64,000 bases of DNA. It comes from Actinospineispora acaciae DSM 45401. Lineage in GTDB: Bacteria > Actinomycetota > Actinomycetes > Mycobacteriales > Pseudonocardiaceae. A program made the translations under genes and the position numbers. The stretch is taken from assembly GCF_000620785.1 (NCBI RefSeq), contig NZ_JIAI01000003.1, positions 434,001 through 498,000 on the forward strand. The letters are read 5' to 3'. The notes beneath the pieces were generated by a model. The model worked only from the letters and a program-made list of their open reading frames with translations, did not search any database and had not been told where the DNA came from. This document shows, piece by piece, positions 43,685 through 53,571 of this stretch (within the stretch, counting starts at the first letter, position 1; every line of letters begins with the position of its first letter).

Positions 43685-44616
43685 GTGCGGACCCTCCGCT
43701 GCCGTGGGTCGAAGGCGTCGCGCAGCCCGTCGCCGATGAAGTTGACCGACAGCGAGATCAGCACGATGAGCAGGAACGGGAACCAGAACAGCCACGGCAG
43801 CGTGGCCAGCTCGTTCTTGTTCTCGTTGATCAACAGCCCGAGGGACGCCTCCGGCCGGTGCACCCCGAGCCCGACGAACGACAGCGCGGACTCCAGCAGC
43901 ACCGCCTGCGCCACCGTGACGGTGGCGTTCACGATGATCACGTCGACGGTGTTGGGCAGGATGTGCTTGAACACGATGCGGCCGGTGTTCGCGCCCAGCG
44001 CCCGGGTGGCCTCCACGAACTCCTTCTCCCGCAGCGAGAGCACCATGCCGCGCATCGTCCTGGCGATGGGGAACCAGGAGGTGAACAGCGCGATGATCAG
44101 CGCCACGGTCAGCCAGTTGCCGGCGTTGTTCCCGGACGGGGCCAGCGTGAACGTGTGCCTGGCCAGCACGGCGGCCACCACCAGCGGCGGGATGCACAGC
44201 ATCAGGTCGATGAGCCGGCTGATGGTGGCGTCCACCCAGCCGCGCAGGTAGCCGGCCAGCGCGCCCAGCACCACCCCGAGCGCGGTGGCCACCACCGCGA
44301 CCACCAGCGCGATCTGCAGCGAGAACCGGGTGCCGGAGATCACCGAGGCGAGCATGTCGTGCCCGATCCGGTCGGTGCCGAACGGGAAGGCCGCGCCGGG
44401 CGGGACCTTCGCCGGATAGTCCGTGTACGGAGAGTGTCTCCAGACCAGCGGGCCGCCGAACGCGAACGCCAGCAACAGCGCGAACACCAGCATGCCTGCC
44501 ACCGCCGCCCGGTGCCGCAGGAACCTGCGCAGCACCGTGCGCCGGTGCGAGCGGGCGCGGGTCTCGGCGAAGCCCGCGGCGGCCGCGTCGGTGGTGGTGG
44601 GGACCAGGTCAACCAA
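43681..44616 (-). CDS. oppC: Peptide ABC transporter permease (OppC-like)
   Basis: 311 residues starting at a TTG (44616), since no ATG or GTG lies near; the frame overlaps the OppB end by 8 bases. Six membrane segments; the N-terminal helix follows FLRHRAAVAGMLVFALLLAF, and the EAA loop LREKEFVEATRALGANTGRI contacts the ATPase. It has the typical OppC phrase PFGTDRIGHDMLASVISGTR. Forms the channel with OppB. Confidence 0.9.
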   Translation of the reverse strand: MVDLVPTTTDAAAAGFAETRARSHRRTVLRRFLRHRAAVAGMLVFALLLAFAFGGPLVWRHSPYTDYPAKVPPGAAFPFGTDRIGHDMLASVISGTRFSLQIALVVAVVATALGVVLGALAGYLRGWVDATISRLIDLMLCIPPLVVAAVLARHTFTLAPSGNNAGNWLTVALIIALFTSWFPIARTMRGMVLSLREKEFVEATRALGANTGRIVFKHILPNTVDVIIVNATVTVAQAVLLESALSFVGLGVHRPEASLGLLINENKNELATLPWLFWFPFLLIVLISLSVNFIGDGLRDAFDPRQRRVRT

Positions 44617-45607
44617 GGCGGATCCTCGGGTCGAGGTAGGCGTACACCAGGTCGGCCAGCAGGTTGAACCCGATGATGACCGCGGCGGTCACCATCATCC
44701 AGCCCTGCACCATCCACGGCTCCCTCTTGGTGATCGCGTCCACGATCAGCGCCCCCATGCCGCGCCAGCCGAACACCGTCTCGGTGATCACCGCGCCGCC
44801 GATCAGGACGCCGATGTTCAGCGCGAACACCGTCACCACCGGGATCAGCCCGTTGCGCGCCGCGTGCCGCAGCACCACCCGGGTCTGGGTCAGCCCCTTG
44901 GCCCGCGCGGTGCGCACGTAGTCGGCGTTCAGCACGCCGAGCATGGACGCCCGCTGGAACCGGCTGTACAGCGCGAACTGGATGGCCACCAGCGACAGCA
45001 CCGGCAGCAGGTACGCCCCGGTGTACTGGTAGAGCAGCTGCCCGAGCCCGCCGGCGAACCCGGCGTCCGGTGGCCCGGCGGTGACGATCCAGCGGCCGAG
45101 GCCCGCGTCCTCCAGCCAGTTGTTCAGCTGGATGCCGCCGAACTTGAGGATCACCGCCACGCAGAACAGCGGCATGGAGAACATGAAGAACGCCAGCCCG
45201 GTCGCGGCGTAGTCGAACGCCGAGTACTGCCGGACCGCGCCGACCACCCCGATGGCCATCCCGATCAGCAGCGCCAGCACCTCGGCGACCACGATCAGGC
45301 GCACCGTCACGCCCAGCGCGCGGCCGACCTCCGAGCGCACGTCCAGGTCGCCGCTGCCCGGGCTGACCGTCGTCTTCCAGTCGCCCTTGACGAACCCGCC
45401 GACCCAGTCCAGGTAGCGCTGCGGTGCCGGCTTGTTCCAGCCGATCCGCTCGTACTGCGCCGCCACCTCCGCCGGCGCGCGCGGGCGCTCCAGCTTCCAT
45501 TCCGCCAGCGGGTCGCCCATCGCCAGCGTCAGCCCGAAGGTCAGCACGGACGCGGCGAGCAGCAGCGGGATCGCGATCAACACCCGCCTGATGACGTAGC
45601 GCAGCAT
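44609..45607 (-). CDS. oppB: Peptide ABC transporter permease (OppB-like)
   Basis: 332 residues, ATG at 45607 (MLRYVIRRVLIAIPLLLAAS). Six helices; EAA loop MLGVLNADYVRTARAKGLTQ and the closing ETVFGWRGMGALIVDAI are typical of OppB/DppB. It starts 1 base after the substrate-binding lipoprotein gene, as expected for a coupled importer operon. Confidence 0.92.
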   Translation of the reverse strand: MLRYVIRRVLIAIPLLLAASVLTFGLTLAMGDPLAEWKLERPRAPAEVAAQYERIGWNKPAPQRYLDWVGGFVKGDWKTTVSPGSGDLDVRSEVGRALGVTVRLIVVAEVLALLIGMAIGVVGAVRQYSAFDYAATGLAFFMFSMPLFCVAVILKFGGIQLNNWLEDAGLGRWIVTAGPPDAGFAGGLGQLLYQYTGAYLLPVLSLVAIQFALYSRFQRASMLGVLNADYVRTARAKGLTQTRVVLRHAARNGLIPVVTVFALNIGVLIGGAVITETVFGWRGMGALIVDAITKREPWMVQGWMMVTAAVIIGFNLLADLVYAYLDPRIRLG

Positions 45608-45608
45608 G

Positions 45609-47411
45609 CTATCCGGACTTCTGCCAGGCGAACGCGTTCCACAGCGCGCCGCCGGTACTGATGTAGCTGACCGGGCCGAACCCGCGCTGCGCGCAGGCGA
45701 AGTCGGTGAGCTGGAACAGCGGAATACTGTGCATATCCTCGGCCATCACCTGGTCGGCTTCGTTGAGGGTCGCCAGCCGAGCAGCGTAGTCGAGCTGGGT
45801 GTTGGCCTTGATCAGTAGGTCGTCCACCTTCGGGTTGGCGTAGTTGTTGTAGCTGGCGAACCCGCCGCGCGCCTTGCTCACGTAGTTCTGGTTGAGGCTG
45901 GACTTGACCGACGAGGCCACCCAGGCGAACAGCGCGGCGTCGAAGTCACCGGCGGGAAGCTGCTGGTCGTTGAACGCCTCGTTGCCCGCGTCGATGACCT
46001 CGATCCCGGCGGGGCGGCAGCTGCCCTGAATGAGCTGGACGGTCTGGTTGCGCCGGTCCACCAGCTTGTGCCCGACCCGGAAGCTGGCCCGCTGGCCGCC
46101 CTTGGCGAACACCCCGTCCGGGCCGGGCGCCCAGCCGGCGTCGGTGAGCAGCTTGCGCGCCTGGTCCGGCTTGCCGCCGATGCCCGCGTAGTGGTCCTGG
46201 TAGCCGGCCTCGTTCGGGTTGAGCAGGAAGTTGCCCAGCGGCTTGGCGTTCGGGTCCACGCTGCGCACCAGCTTGGAGACGATGTCCTCCCGGTTCACGC
46301 ACGCCGCGACGGCCTTGCGCAGCTCGGGGTGGTCGCGGAACAACGGCCGCGTCATGTTGAAGTCCACGTGCTCGTAGGACTGCCCGCCGCGGGCGAACAC
46401 CGTGAAGTCGCCGCCCGCGCGCACCTGCTCGGCGATCGCCGACTCCACCTGCGGCGCGATGACCTGCGCCTCCTTGTTCAGCAGCTTCTGCACGGCGGCC
46501 TGCGAGTCGGTCACCGCCGTGACGTCCAGCTTGGCGGGGCCGCCGGGGTTCGCCCACCACCGCTCGTTGCGGACCAGCACGGCCCGCTGGTTGCGGGTGG
46601 AGCTCTCGATCTTGTAAGGCCCGGCGGAGAGCCCCACGGCGGGGTCGAAGTCGTTCCAGCCCTTGGTGTAGAAGTCCGCCGCCTTGTGCACCTCGGGGGT
46701 GTCGGCGTCGACGGGCACCTTGGTGATGTCCGGGATGCCGGTGCGCTGTTCCAGGATGTGCGCGGGCAGCAGCTGGTTGCCGGCCTGGCCGGCCGTCGAC
46801 CACATGCCTCGGTAGTCCGCGAACGGCGCCTTGAACGTCACGGTGACCGTCTTGCCGTCCGGCGAGCACTCCAGCTTGGAGATCTGGTCGTAGCCGATCG
46901 GGGGCGAGTCGAAGGCCTGCGCGCCGCCGGGGGTCTTGGCGGTGCTCGCGCCGGCCAGGTAGAGCAGGTACATGTCCTTGCAGCCGACCGGGGCGCCGTC
47001 CGACCAGACCGCCTCCGGCCGCCACTTGTACTCGACCACCTGCGGGTCGGTCGACCTGACCGTGACCGACTCCATGTAGTCGCGGTCGACCTTGAGGCTG
47101 AAGTCGCTGTCCACGAAGAACGGCGACGGCGTCCACAATGGGTAGAAGTACACGTTGGCCTGGGAGTTCGCCGACGCCGTGTTGTTGTTGTAATCCTGGA
47201 AGCTCTCCTCGACGGTGACCGAGACCGTCCCGATGTCGGCCACCTTGGGCCGGGAGTACGGCTGGTCGTTGCCGCCGATGCCGCCCGGCTTGAGGCTCTG
47301 CTCCCGGCCCACGTCCGCGCCGCCACCGCCGCCACCGGCGCCGCCCGAGCAGGCCGAAAGGCCCAGCACGACGGCCGTGACGAGCGCGGCGGCCACAATT
47401 GTTCCCCTCAT
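45609..47411 (-). CDS. oppA: Peptide-binding lipoprotein of the ABC importer (OppA-like)
   Basis: 600 residues. Signal peptide with lipobox: VLGLSACSGG (Cys about 21), followed by a Gly-rich linker. Family 5 extracellular solute-binding domain: YMESVTVRSTDPQVVEYKWR, VWSDGAPVGCKDMYLLYLAG, the conserved KAVAACVNREDIV helix and PLFQLTDFA near the end. It captures the peptide outside and delivers it to OppBC. It is the first gene of the operon; the 125-base upstream region likely has the promoter. Confidence 0.92.
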   Translation of the reverse strand: MRGTIVAAALVTAVVLGLSACSGGAGGGGGGADVGREQSLKPGGIGGNDQPYSRPKVADIGTVSVTVEESFQDYNNNTASANSQANVYFYPLWTPSPFFVDSDFSLKVDRDYMESVTVRSTDPQVVEYKWRPEAVWSDGAPVGCKDMYLLYLAGASTAKTPGGAQAFDSPPIGYDQISKLECSPDGKTVTVTFKAPFADYRGMWSTAGQAGNQLLPAHILEQRTGIPDITKVPVDADTPEVHKAADFYTKGWNDFDPAVGLSAGPYKIESSTRNQRAVLVRNERWWANPGGPAKLDVTAVTDSQAAVQKLLNKEAQVIAPQVESAIAEQVRAGGDFTVFARGGQSYEHVDFNMTRPLFRDHPELRKAVAACVNREDIVSKLVRSVDPNAKPLGNFLLNPNEAGYQDHYAGIGGKPDQARKLLTDAGWAPGPDGVFAKGGQRASFRVGHKLVDRRNQTVQLIQGSCRPAGIEVIDAGNEAFNDQQLPAGDFDAALFAWVASSVKSSLNQNYVSKARGGFASYNNYANPKVDDLLIKANTQLDYAARLATLNEADQVMAEDMHSIPLFQLTDFACAQRGFGPVSYISTGGALWNAFAWQKSG

Positions 47412-47536
47412 TGCGCCCCTCCGTTGCGCCGCGACCGCGCGCCGCGCACGCCCGGGGGACGTTAGAACCGTCCCGGCGACGTTGTCACCCTCCGCGGCCG
47501 GTTGTAACCCAGCAGTGACCCTCGGACGTTACCTCG
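47412..47536. promoter_or_regulatory. Upstream region of the peptide importer operon
   Basis: 125 bases between the lpqW end and oppA start. It has three GACGTT words (near 47459, 47481 and 47526) and a small palindrome GGTTGTAACC near 47501. These could be a regulator site or chance; no -10/-35 pair stands out. Confidence 0.3.
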
Positions 47537-49510
47537 TCACTGTTCGAGCGGCAGCCAGGTCGCGGCGGTCTCGAACGGGCCCCGGGTGAGCGGGCCGGGG
47601 CCGATGCCGCCGGTGGCCCGGTCGCCCTTCTGGGTGGTCACCAGGGTGGTGACCGGCTGGAACAGCGGGATCGCCGGCAGCTGCTGCCAGAGCGTGGACT
47701 CGATGGTGCCGCTGGCCTGCTCGACCCCGACCGCGCCGAGGAGGGTGGCGTCGAGCGTCGGCTGCAGGCCGGTGGAGCAGAAGCCGGTGGCGTTGCGCGC
47801 GGGCTGCGCGACGCCGGCCATGCCGGGCGGGCAGCCGTAGTTGGACACCGCGGTGCTGGTCAGGTCCCCGCCGACGGCGCGCGGCATCACCTCGAGGTCC
47901 ACCGAGACGCCGGCCGGCGCGGGCGGCGGGGGCGGCGAAGCGCTGGGCGAGGAGTTGGCCGAGGCGCCGGCGGACGCGGCCTGGCCGGCGGAGGGGGGTG
48001 TTGGGGTGGCGGCCACCGGGGTCGGGCCGGGCGGTTCCGCGGAACCGGGTTTGGCGACTCGGGTCGGGGTGGCGCCGGGGCTCGCGCCGGCGTTCGGGCT
48101 GGGGCTCGGACTCGGGCTGGGGCTCGCGGACGCCGACGCGGACGCCGACGCGGACGCCGAGGGCGGGGTCGGGGGCACGGTCGGCTCGGTGAACAGCACG
48201 TCGCCAGGCGCGGTGACCAGCTCGGCGTCGATGCCGGCGGCGTCGAGCTGGCGCGCCACCTCCCTGGCGACCTCGGTGAACCGGGGTCGGTCGGTGGGCG
48301 CCCCGACCACGATCCGCAGCGGCTGGCCGGACGGCGTGGCCCAGCGGCCCTTCGGGGTGCGCTGGTAGCCGGCGGCGGTGAGCTGCTGGGTGAGGTGGGC
48401 GGGGTCCGGGTGCAGGGGGGCGCCCGGCGGGGCTGTCGGGCGGTAGCCGGGCTCGGACGGTGCCAGGAGCTGGGCGTCGTCGCGCACCCCGCCCGCGCCG
48501 TTGCCGGTGCCGATGGCGATCAGCGCGTCACGGTTCAGCGCGGCGCCGACCGCCCTGCGGACCTTCTGGTCGGCCAGCACGCCCCGGTCCGTGCGCATGC
48601 CCAGCTGCACCACGTACGGCTGGGCCACGCCCTGCAGCCGCGCCGCCGGGCCGAGCTGATGCAGCGCGGCCAGGGTCGGCTGGTCCGGCCAGACCTGCGC
48701 GACCGGGAGGTCACCGGCCCGCACCCCGTCCAGCAGCCCGTTCGGGTCGACCCGGCGCATGATCAGGCTGTCCACGGCGGCCGGGGTGGCCCAGTAGTGG
48801 TCGTTGCGGGCGAGCACGAGCTGGCCCCGGTCGCGGTCCAGCGCGGTCACCACGAACGGCCCGCCGGACACCGGGACGCCGTCGGCCAGCGCGGTGGCCC
48901 AGCTCCTCGGCGCGTCCTTGAGCAGGTGCGCGGGCAGCAGGTCGGAGAACAGCCGCTGCCACCCCGGGTACGGCTGGGCGAACACCACGTCCACCGCCTT
49001 GCCGCCGGCCCGGCTGCGCACGTCGGTGATCAGCCGGTACCCGGCGGCGTCCACCACCCCGGGCTCGCTGCGCATCCGTTCCCACAGGTAGACGAAGTCC
49101 TCGGCGGCGATCGGGGTGTTGTCCGACCAGGACGCGGCCAGCGACAGCTCGTAGCTGACCGTGAACGGCGCCGTGGAGACCACCTTCGCGCTGTTGGCCA
49201 CCGTGGGGTCCAGCACCCGCTCGCCGTTCGCGCCGGGGCGGAACACCGACGGGAGCACCAGCGCGGCCACCGCCGTGGAGACCGGCGACAGGTCGGAGAT
49301 CTGGTGCGGGTTGAACCCGTTGCCCAGGTGGTCCACCCCGACCACCAGCCGCTTGCCCTGCTCCGGGGTGGCCGGCGGGGGCGGGGGCGGCGGCGGGACG
49401 GCCGGGATCGCCTCCGGCGGGAGCGCGCTGGAGCACCCGGTGAGCAGGGCCATGACGACGGCAAGCAACAGCCACCGCGAGCCGTCACCAGCCCGTCGCA
49501 CGCCGCCCAT
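47537..49510 (-). CDS. lpqW: LpqW-like extracellular solute-binding lipoprotein with Ser/Ala/Pro repeat insert
   Basis: 657 residues from the ATG at 49510 (GGAGGTCC upstream); a long open extension antisense to other signals was ignored. Signal peptide with lipobox ALLTGCSSAL (Cys26), then a Pro-rich linker. SBP family 5 domain from about 55 (GVDHLGNGFNPHQISDL). Near residues 446-482 a run of Ser-Ala then Ser-Pro dipeptides interrupts the domain. It is next to typA as in M. tuberculosis (Rv1166-Rv1165), where LpqW regulates lipomannan/LAM branching through PimE; a true peptide-import role seems lost there. The same function is likely but inferred here. Confidence 0.88.
   Translation of the reverse strand: MGGVRRAGDGSRWLLLAVVMALLTGCSSALPPEAIPAVPPPPPPPPATPEQGKRLVVGVDHLGNGFNPHQISDLSPVSTAVAALVLPSVFRPGANGERVLDPTVANSAKVVSTAPFTVSYELSLAASWSDNTPIAAEDFVYLWERMRSEPGVVDAAGYRLITDVRSRAGGKAVDVVFAQPYPGWQRLFSDLLPAHLLKDAPRSWATALADGVPVSGGPFVVTALDRDRGQLVLARNDHYWATPAAVDSLIMRRVDPNGLLDGVRAGDLPVAQVWPDQPTLAALHQLGPAARLQGVAQPYVVQLGMRTDRGVLADQKVRRAVGAALNRDALIAIGTGNGAGGVRDDAQLLAPSEPGYRPTAPPGAPLHPDPAHLTQQLTAAGYQRTPKGRWATPSGQPLRIVVGAPTDRPRFTEVAREVARQLDAAGIDAELVTAPGDVLFTEPTVPPTPPSASASASASASASPSPSPSPSPNAGASPGATPTRVAKPGSAEPPGPTPVAATPTPPSAGQAASAGASANSSPSASPPPPPAPAGVSVDLEVMPRAVGGDLTSTAVSNYGCPPGMAGVAQPARNATGFCSTGLQPTLDATLLGAVGVEQASGTIESTLWQQLPAIPLFQPVTTLVTTQKGDRATGGIGPGPLTRGPFETAATWLPLEQ
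48096..48164. repeat. Short tandem coding repeats within lpqW
   Basis: A 12-base unit (GCGGACGCCGAC) is repeated at about 48126-48160, giving Ser-Ala pairs, and a second block at 48096-48128 gives Ser-Pro pairs. Such tracts can change length by replication slippage in multiples of the repeat unit and keep the frame. Confidence 0.6.
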
Positions 49511-49599
49511 GGACCTCCGCCCTGTCAAACTCGGTAGGGGTTGTTCACGCTCCCGCCACGAGGGCGGGCCGTAGGCCTGTCCGAGTGGCTGGATCAAGC

Positions 49600-49631
49600 G
49601 TTGTCGTCGCCGAAGGCGACTCGTGGACAAC
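49600..49631 (-). terminator. Hairpin with C(UUCG)G loop downstream of typA
   Basis: Read on the minus strand, GTCGCC-TTC-GGCGAC (49620 to 49606) forms a stem capped by the stable CTTCGG arrangement, and outer GTTGTC/GACAAC arms (49631-49626 and 49605-49600) extend it with a 5-base bulge. It lies about 80 bases after the typA stop, in the 200-base gap to lpqW. A second short hairpin is at 49552-49568. Likely the typA terminator; the lpqW promoter must be near. Confidence 0.5.
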
Positions 49632-49710
49632 CCCCCGGTGTGACAGCCATCCTCCCAAAGGCTACGAGGGCGTGAGCGGGGAGTATTGCTATATCGGCTG
49701 ATGGGCCGAG

Positions 49711-51624
<1,914 letters not shown>

Positions 51625-51700
51625 GCGCGTACTCCTGGGGGTGAGAGGGGCGGTACCTCCAGGATACCCGGGGTCTCTTCGCTGCCCGCTACGACGCTGG

Positions 51701-52888
51701 TCACGGTCGTCTGGAGTAGCGCGCCGCGAGCGCGACCGCCAGCAGGCCGGCCGCGGCCATCGCGGCGCCGGCCACCGGCGGGCCGGTCACGCCCAGCGGG
51801 GTGTCGATCGCGACCCCGCCGAGGTACGCGCCGAGCGCGGCGCCCGAGTTCGTCGCCGAACCGCCCACGGCGGCGGCGAGCAGCGGCGCGCCCTCGGCCT
51901 GCCCGATCAACCTGGTCATGAACGGCGCGACCATGGCGAACGCACCGGCCCCGACGACGACCAGCAGTCCTGTCGCCACAACCGGCGAGCGCGCGCCGGC
52001 GGCCAGCCCGAGCAGCCCGGCGGCGAGCACCCCGAGCGCGATGCCGAGCAGCCGGAGCTGGGCGCCGCCGAACCTGCCCCCGATGGAGTTGCCGACTAGC
52101 AGCCCGATCCCGAACAGCGCGAGCACCGGGGCGATCGCCCGGGGCGAGAAGCCGCTTGCCGTGGTCAGCAGCGGGGCGATGTAGGTGTACGCCGCGAAGA
52201 GGCCACCGGGCCCGGCCACGCCGATCGCCAGCGTGAGCCATACCTGGCGGCTCCGGAACGCCCCGAACCCGCTCCCCCTCGGCGCGGGCGAGGACGGCGG
52301 CGGCGTCGGCACCGCGGCGACGACCGCCGCCAGCGCCACCACACCAAGCGCGGCGACCGCCCAGAAGGTGGCGCGCCACCCGAGCTGCTGCCCGACCAGC
52401 GCGCCCAGCGGGCTGCCGGCGACGTTGGCCGCCGTGCCGCCGGCGAACACCAGCGCGATGGCCCGGGTGCGCAGTGCCGGCGCGACCAGGTCGGCGGCGA
52501 CGACCGAGGCGGTGGCGAGGAACGCGCCCTGCCCCAGCGCGCCGAACACCCGGCCCGCCATGAGCGGCCCGTACGACCCGGCCACGGCGGACAGCAGGTT
52601 GCCGGCGACGAACACGGCGGCGGCGACCACCAGGAGCCGCCGCCGGGGCACCCGCGTCCCGGCGACGACGAACAGCGGGCCGCCGATGACGATGGCCAGG
52701 GCGTAGCCGGATATCAGCAGTCCCGCCGTGGAGATGCCGACGCCCAGGTCCGAGGCGATGTCGGGCAGCAGGCCCGCGATCACGAACTCGGCCGTACACA
52801 TCACGAACGCACCGGCGGCGAGCGCGAGCAGGGCCAGGCGGGGGAACGAGCGGGACGGGGCGGCTTTGACAACGGTGACGGCGCTCAT
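51701..52888 (-). CDS. MFS drug/sugar efflux transporter (DHA1 type)
   Basis: 395 residues from the ATG at 52888. About 12 helices; the first carries GAFVMCTAEFVIAGLLPDIA, the AraJ/chloramphenicol-efflux type motif, and the GRVFGALGQGAFLATASVVA loop follows. A likely proton-driven exporter. It lies 2 bases after the FMN reductase gene and is divergent, as an operon, from the AfsR-like regulator. The substrate is unknown; a redox-active or aromatic compound would fit the partner. Confidence 0.87.
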   Translation of the reverse strand: MSAVTVVKAAPSRSFPRLALLALAAGAFVMCTAEFVIAGLLPDIASDLGVGISTAGLLISGYALAIVIGGPLFVVAGTRVPRRRLLVVAAAVFVAGNLLSAVAGSYGPLMAGRVFGALGQGAFLATASVVAADLVAPALRTRAIALVFAGGTAANVAGSPLGALVGQQLGWRATFWAVAALGVVALAAVVAAVPTPPPSSPAPRGSGFGAFRSRQVWLTLAIGVAGPGGLFAAYTYIAPLLTTASGFSPRAIAPVLALFGIGLLVGNSIGGRFGGAQLRLLGIALGVLAAGLLGLAAGARSPVVATGLLVVVGAGAFAMVAPFMTRLIGQAEGAPLLAAAVGGSATNSGAALGAYLGGVAIDTPLGVTGPPVAGAAMAAAGLLAVALAARYSRRP

Positions 52889-52890
52889 GG

Positions 52891-53466
52891 TCAGCCCACG
52901 ACGGCCAGGGCCGGGCGCGCCGCGGTCCGCAGGGCGGAGACGAGGGTAGCGAGGGCGGCGGTGTGGGCGGGGTCGCGGAGCACGTCGGTGCCGGGCTCGA
53001 ACGCCTGGTCGGCCAGCGGCAGGGAGAAGGACGGCTCCAGGACGGTGCCGCCGGCGATCTCCAGCACCTTGCCGAGGTGCTGGGCCGCCCACGCGCCGCC
53101 GTAGTCGCCGGGGCTGGCGCTGGTGATCCCGACGGGCTTGCCGGTGAGCACCGAGTCGCCGTAGGGCCGAGAGGCCCAGTCCAGCGCGTTCTTGAGCTGG
53201 CCTGGGATCGAGCCGTTGTACTCGGGGGTGGAGACCAGCAGCGCGTCGGCGCCGGCGATCGCCGCGCGCATGTCGGCCACGGCGGCCGGGGTGTCGTCCT
53301 CGCCGTCCTCGTTGAACGGCGGGATGGCGCCCAGGCCGCACCACAGCTCGACCCAGGTGTCGTCGGCCGTGGCGGCCGCGGCGCGCAGCAGGGCGGTGTT
53401 GACGGAGTCGGAGCGCAGGCTGCCGGAGATGGCCAGGATGCGGGGGGCGGGGCGGCGGATGTTCAT
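52891..53466 (-). CDS. NADPH-dependent FMN reductase (quinone/chromate reductase type)
   Basis: 191 residues; ATG at 53466 with GAGAGG upstream. Flavodoxin-like fold: ILAISGSLRSDSVNTALLRA (FMN phosphate loop), VSTPEYNGSIPGQLKNALDW (isoalloxazine loop) and GDYGGAWAAQHLG. These enzymes reduce quinones, azo dyes or chromate with NAD(P)H. It is the first gene of a two-gene operon with the MFS exporter. Confidence 0.9.
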   Translation of the reverse strand: MNIRRPAPRILAISGSLRSDSVNTALLRAAAATADDTWVELWCGLGAIPPFNEDGEDDTPAAVADMRAAIAGADALLVSTPEYNGSIPGQLKNALDWASRPYGDSVLTGKPVGITSASPGDYGGAWAAQHLGKVLEIAGGTVLEPSFSLPLADQAFEPGTDVLRDPAHTAALATLVSALRTAARPALAVVG

Positions 53467-53571
53467 CGGTCTTCCTCTCGGTGTTGTCCTGTTCGACGTC
53501 ACCGACGGTGCGCCCCCGCGCTTACCGGTCACTTCCCGTCCACTGACGGGTCGACGGCTACCGTCGTAAGC

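Noticed and set aside
41643..47411. Nickel or dipeptide specificity for the ABC importer
   Set aside because: The binding protein shows only the general family 5 fold and no feature that sets nickel or dipeptide binding.
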